The notes below the pieces were generated by a model. That model worked only from the letters and a program-made list of their open reading frames with translations, ran no database searches and had not been told where the DNA came from. From Adhaeribacter pallidiroseus (GTDB lineage Bacteria > Bacteroidota > Bacteroidia > Cytophagales > Hymenobacteraceae): a stretch of 64,000 nt of DNA. The stretch lies in assembly GCF_003340495.1 (NCBI RefSeq), contig NZ_QASA01000001.1, forward strand, positions 3,968,001 through 4,032,000, in the 5' to 3' direction. A program made the position numbers and the translations under genes. This document shows, piece after piece, positions 19,167 through 27,887 of this stretch. The stretch's first letter is position 1; each line of letters opens with the position of its first letter.

Positions 19167-22100
19167 ATGCTTAAAAGCGCTCTCAGCTTTTTAATTTTAT
19201 TTTTATCCCTTTCGGCTTATAGTCAAACGGCAGTTAAGCCCGGTCCGGGGCTTCGCCGGTATGCCGATGGCTCGGTGTTACGCAGTGGTAAATGGTACAA
19301 AATTGGGGTTTCGGCCAGCGGCTTGTACAAACTAGATAAAACTGCCCTGCAAAATATGGGAATAGCGGTTACCAGTCTTAATCCGAAATTTATCCGATTA
19401 TTTGGTAATGGTGGGGGCATGTTGCCCCAGCGCAATGCCTCGCCCCGCCCCGATGATTTAGTGGAAAATGCTATTTACGTAGCTGGCGAAGCAGATGGTA
19501 AATTCGACGAAACTGATTACGTGTTGTTTTACGCGCAGGGGCCACATACCTGGACTTTAGATACCAGCAAACAAACTTTCCGGCACGAGTATAACATCTA
19601 CTCCGATACAACTTACTATTTTTTGCAAGTCAACCAATCGGCTGGTTTAAGAATACAAAAGCAAAAGCCCGTAACTGGCGCAACAGTTACGATTGATTCC
19701 TATACCGAAAGAGTGTTTCATGAAGTAGATTTAAAAAATAAACTGCTTTCTGGTCGGCAATGGGTGGGTGAAGAATTTAGCGCTTTTACTTTAAGCCGGG
19801 ATTTTGCCTTTACCATCCCGGATCTTGTACCTGGATCAGTGGTGCAGGTCCAAGCAGCCGTAGTAGGCGATTCGCCTACGAATAGCGCCTTCAATGTGAA
19901 GTTAAATGATATTGCTCTTGGTTCCATTAACTTAGCTGGGCGAGGAAACTTTGATTATCATCCCGTTGGTGTGTTTCAGTTGGGTACCTTCGAGAAAAAC
20001 AGCAACACTTTACCACTAACCAACGAGCTTAAAATAAATTTAACTTACAATACTACCGGTAACGCCGCGGCCTTGGGTTACCTGGATTATCTAGAAATTA
20101 TTGCGGAAAGATCATTAAAGCTTACCGGAAACCAGACACTCTTCCGGTCTTTTCAAAATATTCATCCGGGAGCAATTTCTACATTTACCGTAAGCAATAT
20201 GCCAGCCCATGCTGTGGTTTGGGATATTACGCATCCACAACAACCGGAAGCATTAAATTTGAAAATTATAAGTAGCGAGGCCACTTTTACTACCAACACC
20301 GATTCGCTAAAAGAGTTTATTGCTTTTACTGGGCAAAATTTCTCAATACCCACTGTGGCGGGTAAAATAGCAAATCAAAACTTGCATGCCTTAAATAAAG
20401 AGGGTAAAACTGATTTAATTATTTTAACGCACCCCAACTTTTTCCTGCAAGCCGAAAGACTAGCGGCTCACCGGCAAACCCATGATAACCTGCAGGTACA
20501 GGTGGTAACTACCAATCAGGTATACAATGAATTTTCGTCAGGAGCTCAAGATATTACCGCTATCCGCGATTTTATGAAAATGTTGTACGATCGTAAAACT
20601 CCGGAGCGACCTTTGTACCTGCTTTTATTGGGCGATGCATCTTATGATTATAAATCTGCAAACAATAATAATTCGCAAAACCGCACTCTTAATAATACCA
20701 ACTATGTTCCGGTTTATCAATCGCGCGAATCACTGGACCCCCTGGAAAGTTATTCTTCAGAAGATTATTATGGTTTTTTAGACGACAACGAAGGCTTCTG
20801 GGACGAAACTAATTTTACTAATCCGGATTTAATGGATATTGGAATTGGCCGTTTACCCGTACGTACTTTGCAGGAAGCAGAAATAATGGTTACTAAATTA
20901 ATAAACTACGACCATCCAAAAGCCTTTGGTAATTGGCGTAACCGCTTAGTGCTGGCCGCTGATGATGGAGATGGCACTGAACACCTGCGCGATGCGGAGT
21001 TTTTAGCCGATTACATGAAAGTAAATCATCCGGCCTACAATCTTCGTAAAGTTTACCTGGATATGTATAAACAGGAAAACAATGCTAGCGGACAAATATC
21101 GCCGCAAGCGAGCAAAAGTATTGACCAAACCCTGGAACAAGGCGCCCTGCTGATAAACTATACCGGTCACGGTAGCGAAACTAGCTTGGCGCAAGAAAAA
21201 ATAGTAACTATTCCGCAAATGGCTAACTGGAAGAATAAAGATAAATTAGCCTTTTTAGTAACTGCTACTTGCGAGTTTGGCCGTTACGACGATCCGGCTC
21301 GTGCATCAGGAGCCGAGCAAGCATTATTTAATGCAAATGGCGGGGCTATTGGTTTAATTTCTACTACTCGCCCCGTATACGCCGGCGGCAACCGCGTGTT
21401 AAATAAAAACTTTTTCGAATTTGCCTTTACCCCGGTTAATGGTCAAATGCCCCGCTTGGGTAATGTATTACAGCAAACCAAAAACACCAGCCTTTCGCAG
21501 GTAAATAATCGGAATTTTGCCTTAATGGGTGATCCAACTATGCGTCTGGCCTACCCTGCGCTGCAAGTTAGTTTAAATAAAATGAATAATCGGGAGGTTA
21601 ACACCGGAACTGATACCTTAAAAGCCTTGAGTAAAATTACTTTATCCGGCAGTGTAAAAGATGTTAACCAAACGGTAATTACTTCTTTTAACGGCCAGGT
21701 ACAAACCACCGTTTACGAAAAAGAAACCCAGATAAATACCCTCGGCGACGAAAGCGCAAACGGAGTTAGTAATGTACGTGCGGTACAAATCCGGGAAAAT
21801 ATTATCTATGATGGGGTAGCCTCAGTTAAAGAAGGTTTATTTTCCGTTACTTTTATGGTACCTAAAGATATCGCGTATAACTTAGGTCAAGGAAAAATTA
21901 GTTTTTATGCTTTTTCCTCAACTGGTGATGCCCAGGGTGTATACAACAATATTGTTGTGGGGGGCGCTAACCCCAATGGCTTACCCGATAACAAACCTCC
22001 TACTGTTCGCTTATTTATGGATGATGAATCCTTTGTTTCCGGCGGATTAACCAGTTCTACTCCCACTTTATTAGCGCATATTGCCGACGAGAATGGCATT

Positions 22101-22652
22101 AATACAACAGGTGTGGGTATTGGGCACGAAATTACCGCGGTGTTAGATAACGATAAAAATCAACCTATTATTTTAAATAACTATTTTACCGCCAAAGCAG
22201 ATAATTACCAAGCTGGTTTGGTTCGTTATCCCCTTCAAAATCTATCAGTTGGAAAACACTTGATAGCGGTTAAAGCTTGGGATACTTATAATAATTCAAC
22301 AGAAAGTAAAATAGAACTCTTGGTAGCTAGCTCAGAAAAACTTGTATTAGACCAAGTACTCACTTACCCAAATCCCATGCAGGATCATACTACCTTCCAA
22401 TTTAGTCATAATAGGCAAGGCGAAGACATTAATATTAAAATAAATATATATAATATAACTGGTAGCCTCGTAAAAACATTAACTGGCACCAGTTTTGCCA
22501 GTAAACCACGATTAAACGCCATATCCTGGAATGGTCAGAACGAAAATAATCAACCTTTAACACCCGGGTTATATCTTTATGTCCTTACTGTTCGTTCCAA
22601 ACGTGATGGTTCAGAAGCATCAAAAACTAAAAAGTTGGTTTTATTAAACTAA
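19167..22652 (+). CDS. porU: T9SS sortase PorU (C25 family)
   Basis: A 1161-aa surface protein with signal peptide 1-20 (ending SAYSQ). The gingipain-type C25 peptidase domain spans about residues 405-810. The catalytic pair is H668 in INYTGHGSET and C702 in TATCEFGRYDDP. The last 90 residues (PNPMQDHTTFQFSH, ITGSLVKTL, SWNGQNENNQPLTPGLYLYVL) form a FlgD-like, type A-like C-terminal domain. PorU removes the sorting CTD from T9SS cargo at the cell surface and attaches the product to a lipid anchor. The length matches PorU of other Bacteroidota. porV follows 50 bases downstream, the usual porU-porV pair, which act together in the attachment complex. Confidence 0.96.
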   Translation: MLKSALSFLILFLSLSAYSQTAVKPGPGLRRYADGSVLRSGKWYKIGVSASGLYKLDKTALQNMGIAVTSLNPKFIRLFGNGGGMLPQRNASPRPDDLVENAIYVAGEADGKFDETDYVLFYAQGPHTWTLDTSKQTFRHEYNIYSDTTYYFLQVNQSAGLRIQKQKPVTGATVTIDSYTERVFHEVDLKNKLLSGRQWVGEEFSAFTLSRDFAFTIPDLVPGSVVQVQAAVVGDSPTNSAFNVKLNDIALGSINLAGRGNFDYHPVGVFQLGTFEKNSNTLPLTNELKINLTYNTTGNAAALGYLDYLEIIAERSLKLTGNQTLFRSFQNIHPGAISTFTVSNMPAHAVVWDITHPQQPEALNLKIISSEATFTTNTDSLKEFIAFTGQNFSIPTVAGKIANQNLHALNKEGKTDLIILTHPNFFLQAERLAAHRQTHDNLQVQVVTTNQVYNEFSSGAQDITAIRDFMKMLYDRKTPERPLYLLLLGDASYDYKSANNNNSQNRTLNNTNYVPVYQSRESLDPLESYSSEDYYGFLDDNEGFWDETNFTNPDLMDIGIGRLPVRTLQEAEIMVTKLINYDHPKAFGNWRNRLVLAADDGDGTEHLRDAEFLADYMKVNHPAYNLRKVYLDMYKQENNASGQISPQASKSIDQTLEQGALLINYTGHGSETSLAQEKIVTIPQMANWKNKDKLAFLVTATCEFGRYDDPARASGAEQALFNANGGAIGLISTTRPVYAGGNRVLNKNFFEFAFTPVNGQMPRLGNVLQQTKNTSLSQVNNRNFALMGDPTMRLAYPALQVSLNKMNNREVNTGTDTLKALSKITLSGSVKDVNQTVITSFNGQVQTTVYEKETQINTLGDESANGVSNVRAVQIRENIIYDGVASVKEGLFSVTFMVPKDIAYNLGQGKISFYAFSSTGDAQGVYNNIVVGGANPNGLPDNKPPTVRLFMDDESFVSGGLTSSTPTLLAHIADENGINTTGVGIGHEITAVLDNDKNQPIILNNYFTAKADNYQAGLVRYPLQNLSVGKHLIAVKAWDTYNNSTESKIELLVASSEKLVLDQVLTYPNPMQDHTTFQFSHNRQGEDINIKINIYNITGSLVKTLTGTSFASKPRLNAISWNGQNENNQPLTPGLYLYVLTVRSKRDGSEASKTKKLVLLN

Positions 22653-22702
22653 AAATTTAAAAAAATCCAGATAGTAAAACGTTAGAAACCGCTAAACCCA
22701 TT

Positions 22703-23839
22703 ATGAATAAATTCTTCAAAACTCTATTAGCCGCCTTTCCGGTGGTGTCTCTTTTTATTGCAAATTTATCTCAGGCTCAAACAAGTTTCACAGGTTCTAA
22801 CGTAGTTACTACGGCGGTCCCGGTTTTAACTATTGCGCCTGATGCCCGTTCTGCGGGTATGGGTGATGCGGGAGTTGCCATTTCTCCGGATGTAAATGCT
22901 GCCTTTTATAACCCGGCCAAGTTAGGTTTTATCACCACCGATTTTAGTGCAGGTGCTTCTTACTCGCCGTGGCTACGTAATATCATCAACGATATGTCTA
23001 TTTCTTATGTATCCGCAGTTAAGAAAGTCAATGAACGTGCTGCCTTCTCTGCATCTTTACTTTATTTCGACTTAGGCGATATTCAATTTACTGACGAGCA
23101 AGGCAATCCAGTACAGCAATTTAATCCGAAAGAGTATACAGTAAGCTTAGGATATGGCCAGCAATTAAGCGAAAATTTAAGTTTAGGTGTTGGGGCTCGC
23201 TTTATTCACTCGAATCTTTCGGCAGGTATTAACGATTCCAGACCAGGTAATTCTGCTGCTGCTGATATTGGGATTTACTATACCAAAGATCTTACCTTAG
23301 GTGCCCGCAATTATAATCTATCATTAGGCGGTAATATATCAAACATTGGGGCCAAAATCGCCTATACCAACGCTGACCGGAAAGATTTTTTACCTACTAA
23401 TTTAAAATTGGGTACAGCGTTTACGATGGAGTTGGATCCGTTTAATACCCTTACCTTAGCTGTAGATGCCAACAAATTATTGGTACCATCGCAAGGAGCT
23501 AATTTTAACCAGAGTGTGCCTAGCGCTATTTTCAGTTCTTTTGGTGATGCTCCCGGAGGATTTAGTGAAGAAATGCAGGAAGTTGTATTAAATACTGGTT
23601 TAGAATACTGGTACAATCAACTATTTGCGGCCCGGTTAGGTTATTTTTACGAAAGCCCGGATAAAGGAGATCGCCATTATTTAAGTCTTGGTTTAGGCGT
23701 TCGTACGCAGAAGTTTGGCTTAGATGCCGCTTATCTTGTTCCAAACCGAGATAGAACTAGCCCATTATCTAGTACTATTCGTTTCACTTTACACTTAAAC
23801 TTAGGTGCCGAAGAAGAAACAACTGTTCCAACTGAATAA
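22703..23839 (+). CDS. porV: T9SS outer-membrane shuttle protein PorV
   Basis: A 378-aa outer-membrane barrel with a signal peptide ending near residue 26 (LSQAQ). The diagnostic PorV start of the mature protein is visible: VPVLTIAPDARSAGMGDAG, then VAISPDVNAAFYNPAKLGF, then strands rich in alternating hydrophobic residues to the end. PorV belongs to the FadL-like barrel group. It collects cargo CTDs from the SprA translocon and presents them to PorU. It pairs with porU upstream. Its stop is followed 7 bases later by the start of an M16-like gene, so all three probably share a transcript. Confidence 0.95.
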   Translation: MNKFFKTLLAAFPVVSLFIANLSQAQTSFTGSNVVTTAVPVLTIAPDARSAGMGDAGVAISPDVNAAFYNPAKLGFITTDFSAGASYSPWLRNIINDMSISYVSAVKKVNERAAFSASLLYFDLGDIQFTDEQGNPVQQFNPKEYTVSLGYGQQLSENLSLGVGARFIHSNLSAGINDSRPGNSAAADIGIYYTKDLTLGARNYNLSLGGNISNIGAKIAYTNADRKDFLPTNLKLGTAFTMELDPFNTLTLAVDANKLLVPSQGANFNQSVPSAIFSSFGDAPGGFSEEMQEVVLNTGLEYWYNQLFAARLGYFYESPDKGDRHYLSLGLGVRTQKFGLDAAYLVPNRDRTSPLSSTIRFTLHLNLGAEEETTVPTE

Positions 23840-23846
23840 ACGATAC

Positions 23847-25127
23847 ATGCTTAACCGATCTGTAGCTCCTGCCCTTGAAGAAATATCTTCCGTACAACTA
23901 CCTGCTAGTGAAGTAACTACTTTCTCTAACGGAAGTCGGTTACATTGCCTATATAATGCCACACAACCTATTCTTAAATTTGAAATCGTTGTGAAAGCAG
24001 GTAAATGGCACGAGCCTTATAATGGTCTCTCCTACTTAACTGCCAAAATGTTACTGGAGGGTACCCAAAACTTCACAGCCAAACAAATTGCTGATCAAAT
24101 TGCTTTTTATGGAGCATCTTTGGAGAGCAACCAAGGTTTTGATCGAACATCCATTACTCTATATACTCTTACAAAGCATTTTAATTCACTTACAGAATTA
24201 TTTGCTGAAATTCTGCATTTACCTACTTTTCCGGAGAAGGAATTTGATTTATTAAAGATTCGAACGGTTCAAAATATCAGTGTTGAGAAAAAGAAGAACT
24301 CCTATTTAGCCAATCAACTGTTTACCCGAAATATTTACGGCCCTCATCATCCGTATACTACCGGCATGGACGAAGTTATTTTAAATCAAACTACTTTAGC
24401 CGAAGTAAAAGATTTTTACCAGAAACATTATAACCTTGCTGAAGCCGAAATATTTATTTGTGGTGATTTTAATGCAGCGCATATTGCCCAGATAGAACAA
24501 CTATTTGGCAAATCCAACCTAACAGGTGAGACAGGACTACCCATCACGTACAAGCCGTCCGGAATTTTAAAAAAAGATTTTTTAATAAAAGAAGATAGTT
24601 TACAATCTTCTATTCGGGTGGGCAGTTCCTGGCCAAATTTGAATCACCCGGATTATCATAAACTGGCTTTATTAAATAAAATATTAGGTGGCTATTTTGG
24701 TTCCCGTCTAATGAAAAACATACGGGAAGATAAAGGCTTTACTTATGGCATTTATTCTACTATTTCGGTAAAAGAGCAACATGCCATTCTGTTGATTGCT
24801 ACAGACGTAAATTATTTAAATGCACAGCAAACTTTAGACGAGATTTACAAAGAGATTGCTTTATTAAAGAACGAGTTAGTTGATTCATCAGAATTAGAAA
24901 CAGTTCAAAATTATACTTTAGGTAAATTAGCAAATGATTTGAGTACAATCTTTGATCAATCCGAAAAGTATAAAAATTTAATTGTGCATCAGTTGCCCGT
25001 AACCTTTTACTCGGATTATATTGCCGAAGTAAAATCAGTTACACCCGAACAACTACTTTCGCTAGCAAATCAATATTACATTTTCGAAAATTTTCATGAA
25101 GTTGTAGTTGGGAAACCAGTAGAGTAA
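23847..25127 (+). CDS. M16 family protein lacking the zinc-binding motif
   Basis: A 426-aa protein with the insulinase-like (M16) double domain: an N-terminal FEIVVKAGKWHEPYNGLSYLTAKMLLEGT segment and a C-terminal half with GGYFGSRLMKNIREDKGFTYGIYS. The zinc motif HxxEH is replaced by Y63, A66 and K67, so it cannot bind the metal. It resembles the inactive partner of two-chain M16 enzymes, which supplies the substrate-positioning RGF/TYG region. An M16 protein with an intact HLFEH lies 15 kb away at 40153. ATG at 23847 is preferred over the in-frame 23805, which would overlap porV by 35 bases. The close spacing to porV suggests one operon. Confidence 0.85.
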   Translation: MLNRSVAPALEEISSVQLPASEVTTFSNGSRLHCLYNATQPILKFEIVVKAGKWHEPYNGLSYLTAKMLLEGTQNFTAKQIADQIAFYGASLESNQGFDRTSITLYTLTKHFNSLTELFAEILHLPTFPEKEFDLLKIRTVQNISVEKKKNSYLANQLFTRNIYGPHHPYTTGMDEVILNQTTLAEVKDFYQKHYNLAEAEIFICGDFNAAHIAQIEQLFGKSNLTGETGLPITYKPSGILKKDFLIKEDSLQSSIRVGSSWPNLNHPDYHKLALLNKILGGYFGSRLMKNIREDKGFTYGIYSTISVKEQHAILLIATDVNYLNAQQTLDEIYKEIALLKNELVDSSELETVQNYTLGKLANDLSTIFDQSEKYKNLIVHQLPVTFYSDYIAEVKSVTPEQLLSLANQYYIFENFHEVVVGKPVE

Positions 25128-25145
25128 ACCAGCTCCAAATATTAA

Positions 25146-25198
25146 AAATGAAAGGCGAAGAAACTGATAGTTCTTCTCAGTTTCTTCGCCTTTCATTT
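25146..25198. terminator. Bidirectional terminator between the M16-like and TonB receptor genes
   Basis: Perfect 22-bp arms (25146-25167 and 25177-25198) around a 9-base loop, between two convergent genes. The stem contains GAAAGGCGAAGAAACTGA and its complement. Confidence 0.8.
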
Positions 25199-25317
25199 AG
25201 CTGGTAACTATTCCTGAAGATTAAATATGTTAATAGTAATTGCAGGTTGGAAATTATTTTCTTTAAATTTTAGCCTTTTTTAAGCCCCAGAAATCTCTAA
25301 AGTTAGGAATAAACAGT

Positions 25318-27591
25318 CTAATGTTTAATTAAATATCTCAATTGAACACCTGCATAATAATTACGGTTTGGTGCCGCTTGAAAATAACGGCCGCCGAATG
25401 CATTCAAGTCATTGCCTAAGCTATACTTTTTATCTAAAGCGTTATCAATTCCACCATATAATTCCACTTGCCATTTAACACCTAATTGTCGTTTGATACC
25501 GGTCCGGGCACCAAGCAAGAAGAATGAATCTGCATATACTGTATTTGCGTCATTAAGCGGAAGTTTACTGGTATAATTAGTTGTAACATTTGCATAAAAT
25601 CCAATTTGACTTTCAAAGTCTAAACCCATTAACCAAACGTGAGGCGGAGTACCGGTGAGTTTGTTACCTGAGTAATCAGCATCATTTTGTTTATAGTTCT
25701 GGAATCTAAAATGACTATAAGCGTAAGTGCTCCATACTTTAAAAAGCTTAACTGGTCTGTTTATATTCTGAATAAAAGTATATGCAAGCGCGGCCTCTAT
25801 CCCCTGTTGTCGGGTGGCACCCGCATTATCAAATATTACGATTCCGTCCGGATTGGTTCGGCTTACAATAGTTTCATTTAGCTTAAACCAAAACCCAACC
25901 AAGTCAAAGCTTAATTTTTGGTGCAAGGTGCTTCCTCGTACGCCCACTTCATAATTTAAACCTCGTTCCGGTTGTAATCGAACATTGAAGCTTCCGTCAG
26001 ATGGACGTATTTCTGCGTCAGTCGGAGGTGAAAACCCAGTACTGATGCTACCATGAGCCGAAAGGTGAGGATTAATTACTTTGAGTAAAGCTACTCGCGG
26101 TGAAAACTGTGGATCAATTGGTTTCTCATTCCGGTAGTTACTAGTAGTATCGGCATCCGATATCCGGGCAAGATCGTAACGCATAAAGTTCAAGCTTCCC
26201 CCTAATGTAAAGATAAAATTACCTGGCAAATTGGCTTCGGTTTGAGCAAAAACAAAACCTTGATCCATAGTTACTTCATCATCAAAATTCATCTTGCCCG
26301 GCTCTCCTACTCTGTTTTCATAATGTCGGGAATTTACAAAACTGTGTTGATACTCGCCACCTATAGTAAACCGGGATGGTTGGGCCGCAATGGAAATAGA
26401 ATATGTAGTCTGGGTACGTCCGCCAAATGCTTGATTGGCATTACGTTCATAATCCGTAGTAAAGGGATTGTCTAAAAACGAAAACACCCCAAATATGGAT
26501 GTATTATTCTGCCAGTGTTCATTAAATTGATATTGATGCCCTAAACCAATATTAATACCTTGCAATTTTAGAGATGTTTTTTGATCAACATTTAGCTTTC
26601 GGGCCGCCTGAGGATCTGCATCGTATTGCTCCCGGGTAAGAGCACCGGGTAGTTGGTAATATAAATCGGTGAAGTAGGTATGAAAAGTAAACTTTTGTTT
26701 ATCAGATGGAAATAGTTGACCGGACAGCAGAACAGCATCCCGGTCCATAGCACTTTGCTGACGATAACCATCGAGTTTTTGTTTGGCGTAACGTACCAGA
26801 AAAGCGGACTTATCAGAACCAGTAGCGGCAGTTGCTGTGAACCGACGCAAGCCGTATGAACCGGCCATATAGCTAGATTCTAAGATGCTTTCTCCAGCAT
26901 TTGGCCGGATAGTTTCTAAACGCACCGTACCTCCGGTACCGGCACCATAAACACTTCCGGCTGGTCCTTTTAAAACTTCTATGCGCCCGATAGTACCCGC
27001 ATCAATTAAATTCAAAGGTAATGTACCATTTGCTTCTACTAAAGGCACATCATTCAAATACATTTTAACGTTCCGAACCCCAAAAGGAGCTCTTAAGCTA
27101 CTACCTCTGATAGATAAACGATAGCTTGCAGTAGCCCGTTCTTCCATACGCACCCCAGGTAAAGTATTTAGTGCAGGCACCAACGACGTGGTACTAAATC
27201 GTTCCAGTTCCCGAGTGGTTAGTAAACCAACGGATGCAGCTGTTTGTTGTAGAGGCCGATTTGTTGCGTAACCCGTAATTACCACCTCCTGTAAAGCTTT
27301 TTCCGCAATTTGTAAATAAACAACTTTGTCTTTATATAGTACCTCGGCATGCAATTTTCTAGAGTAATATCCTACCATTGAAATTACAATAGTATCATCT
27401 GCAGAAGGGACAGTTAAAGTAAACGCGCCTTTATCGTTCGTAATTGTTCCATTGTTGGTACCCAATACACTTACGCTTGCTCCTGCTAATGGCTGCTGGT
27501 TAGCAGCTCCCACCACTTTACCCGAAAATGTTTGTTGCGAAAAAGCTATTGAAGCATTAAAAATTAAAAATAATAGAAAAAAAAATTTCAT
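25318..27591 (-). CDS. TonB-dependent outer-membrane receptor
   Basis: A 757-aa protein with a signal peptide ending near residue 18 (IAFSQ). A carboxypeptidase-regulatory-like domain (residues about 20-100, with GKVVGAANQQPLAGASVSV) is typical of Bacteroidota receptors. The plug domain starts near LQEVVITGYA and carries SIRGSSLRAPFGVRN and RIEVLKGPAGSVYGAGTGGTVRLE. The rest is a 22-strand-type barrel ending YYAGVQLRYLIKH. Such receptors import iron chelates, cobalamin or sugars using TonB energy. No SusD partner is adjacent, so a glycan role is less likely; iron chelate uptake is a guess. It stands alone, with a terminator downstream. Confidence 0.93.
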   Translation of the reverse strand: MKFFFLLFLIFNASIAFSQQTFSGKVVGAANQQPLAGASVSVLGTNNGTITNDKGAFTLTVPSADDTIVISMVGYYSRKLHAEVLYKDKVVYLQIAEKALQEVVITGYATNRPLQQTAASVGLLTTRELERFSTTSLVPALNTLPGVRMEERATASYRLSIRGSSLRAPFGVRNVKMYLNDVPLVEANGTLPLNLIDAGTIGRIEVLKGPAGSVYGAGTGGTVRLETIRPNAGESILESSYMAGSYGLRRFTATAATGSDKSAFLVRYAKQKLDGYRQQSAMDRDAVLLSGQLFPSDKQKFTFHTYFTDLYYQLPGALTREQYDADPQAARKLNVDQKTSLKLQGINIGLGHQYQFNEHWQNNTSIFGVFSFLDNPFTTDYERNANQAFGGRTQTTYSISIAAQPSRFTIGGEYQHSFVNSRHYENRVGEPGKMNFDDEVTMDQGFVFAQTEANLPGNFIFTLGGSLNFMRYDLARISDADTTSNYRNEKPIDPQFSPRVALLKVINPHLSAHGSISTGFSPPTDAEIRPSDGSFNVRLQPERGLNYEVGVRGSTLHQKLSFDLVGFWFKLNETIVSRTNPDGIVIFDNAGATRQQGIEAALAYTFIQNINRPVKLFKVWSTYAYSHFRFQNYKQNDADYSGNKLTGTPPHVWLMGLDFESQIGFYANVTTNYTSKLPLNDANTVYADSFFLLGARTGIKRQLGVKWQVELYGGIDNALDKKYSLGNDLNAFGGRYFQAAPNRNYYAGVQLRYLIKH

Positions 27592-27825
27592 TTAGTAGAG
27601 CTTAATAAACTAGTATAGACGTGCGTTTGAGGAAAGTTGTTCTCTTCTTACAGTTAATTATAACTTAGAAAATCACATTGAATGTTCTTAATAAACTTAT
27701 CGTAACTTTATAGACTGTCGTAAATATAGCTTAGAACCAGCTTCCAACCACATAATGAAGGAACTTAGGGCTTAAATCATTTTCTAAATTTTATACAGTT
27801 TATTAGTTCTCAGTAGCTTAAAACG

Positions 27826-27873
27826 TATAATAAAAAAGGCTTCTCTTGTCTAAGAGAAGCCTTTTTTATTATA
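27826..27873 (-). terminator. Terminator of the adhesin-SprF-PorE-like operon
   Basis: Perfect 22-bp arms (27826-27847 and 27852-27873) with a 4-base loop. The GC-rich core AAGGCTTCTCTT is flanked by A/T runs. It lies 15 bases after the stop of the PorE-like gene. Confidence 0.85.
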
Positions 27874-27887
27874 CAAGTACATCCAAA

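Noticed and set aside
23805-23846. Earlier start of the M16-like gene overlapping porV by 35 bases
   Set aside because: The ATG at 23847 gives a 7-base gap and the extra residues are an out-of-frame reading of the porV end.
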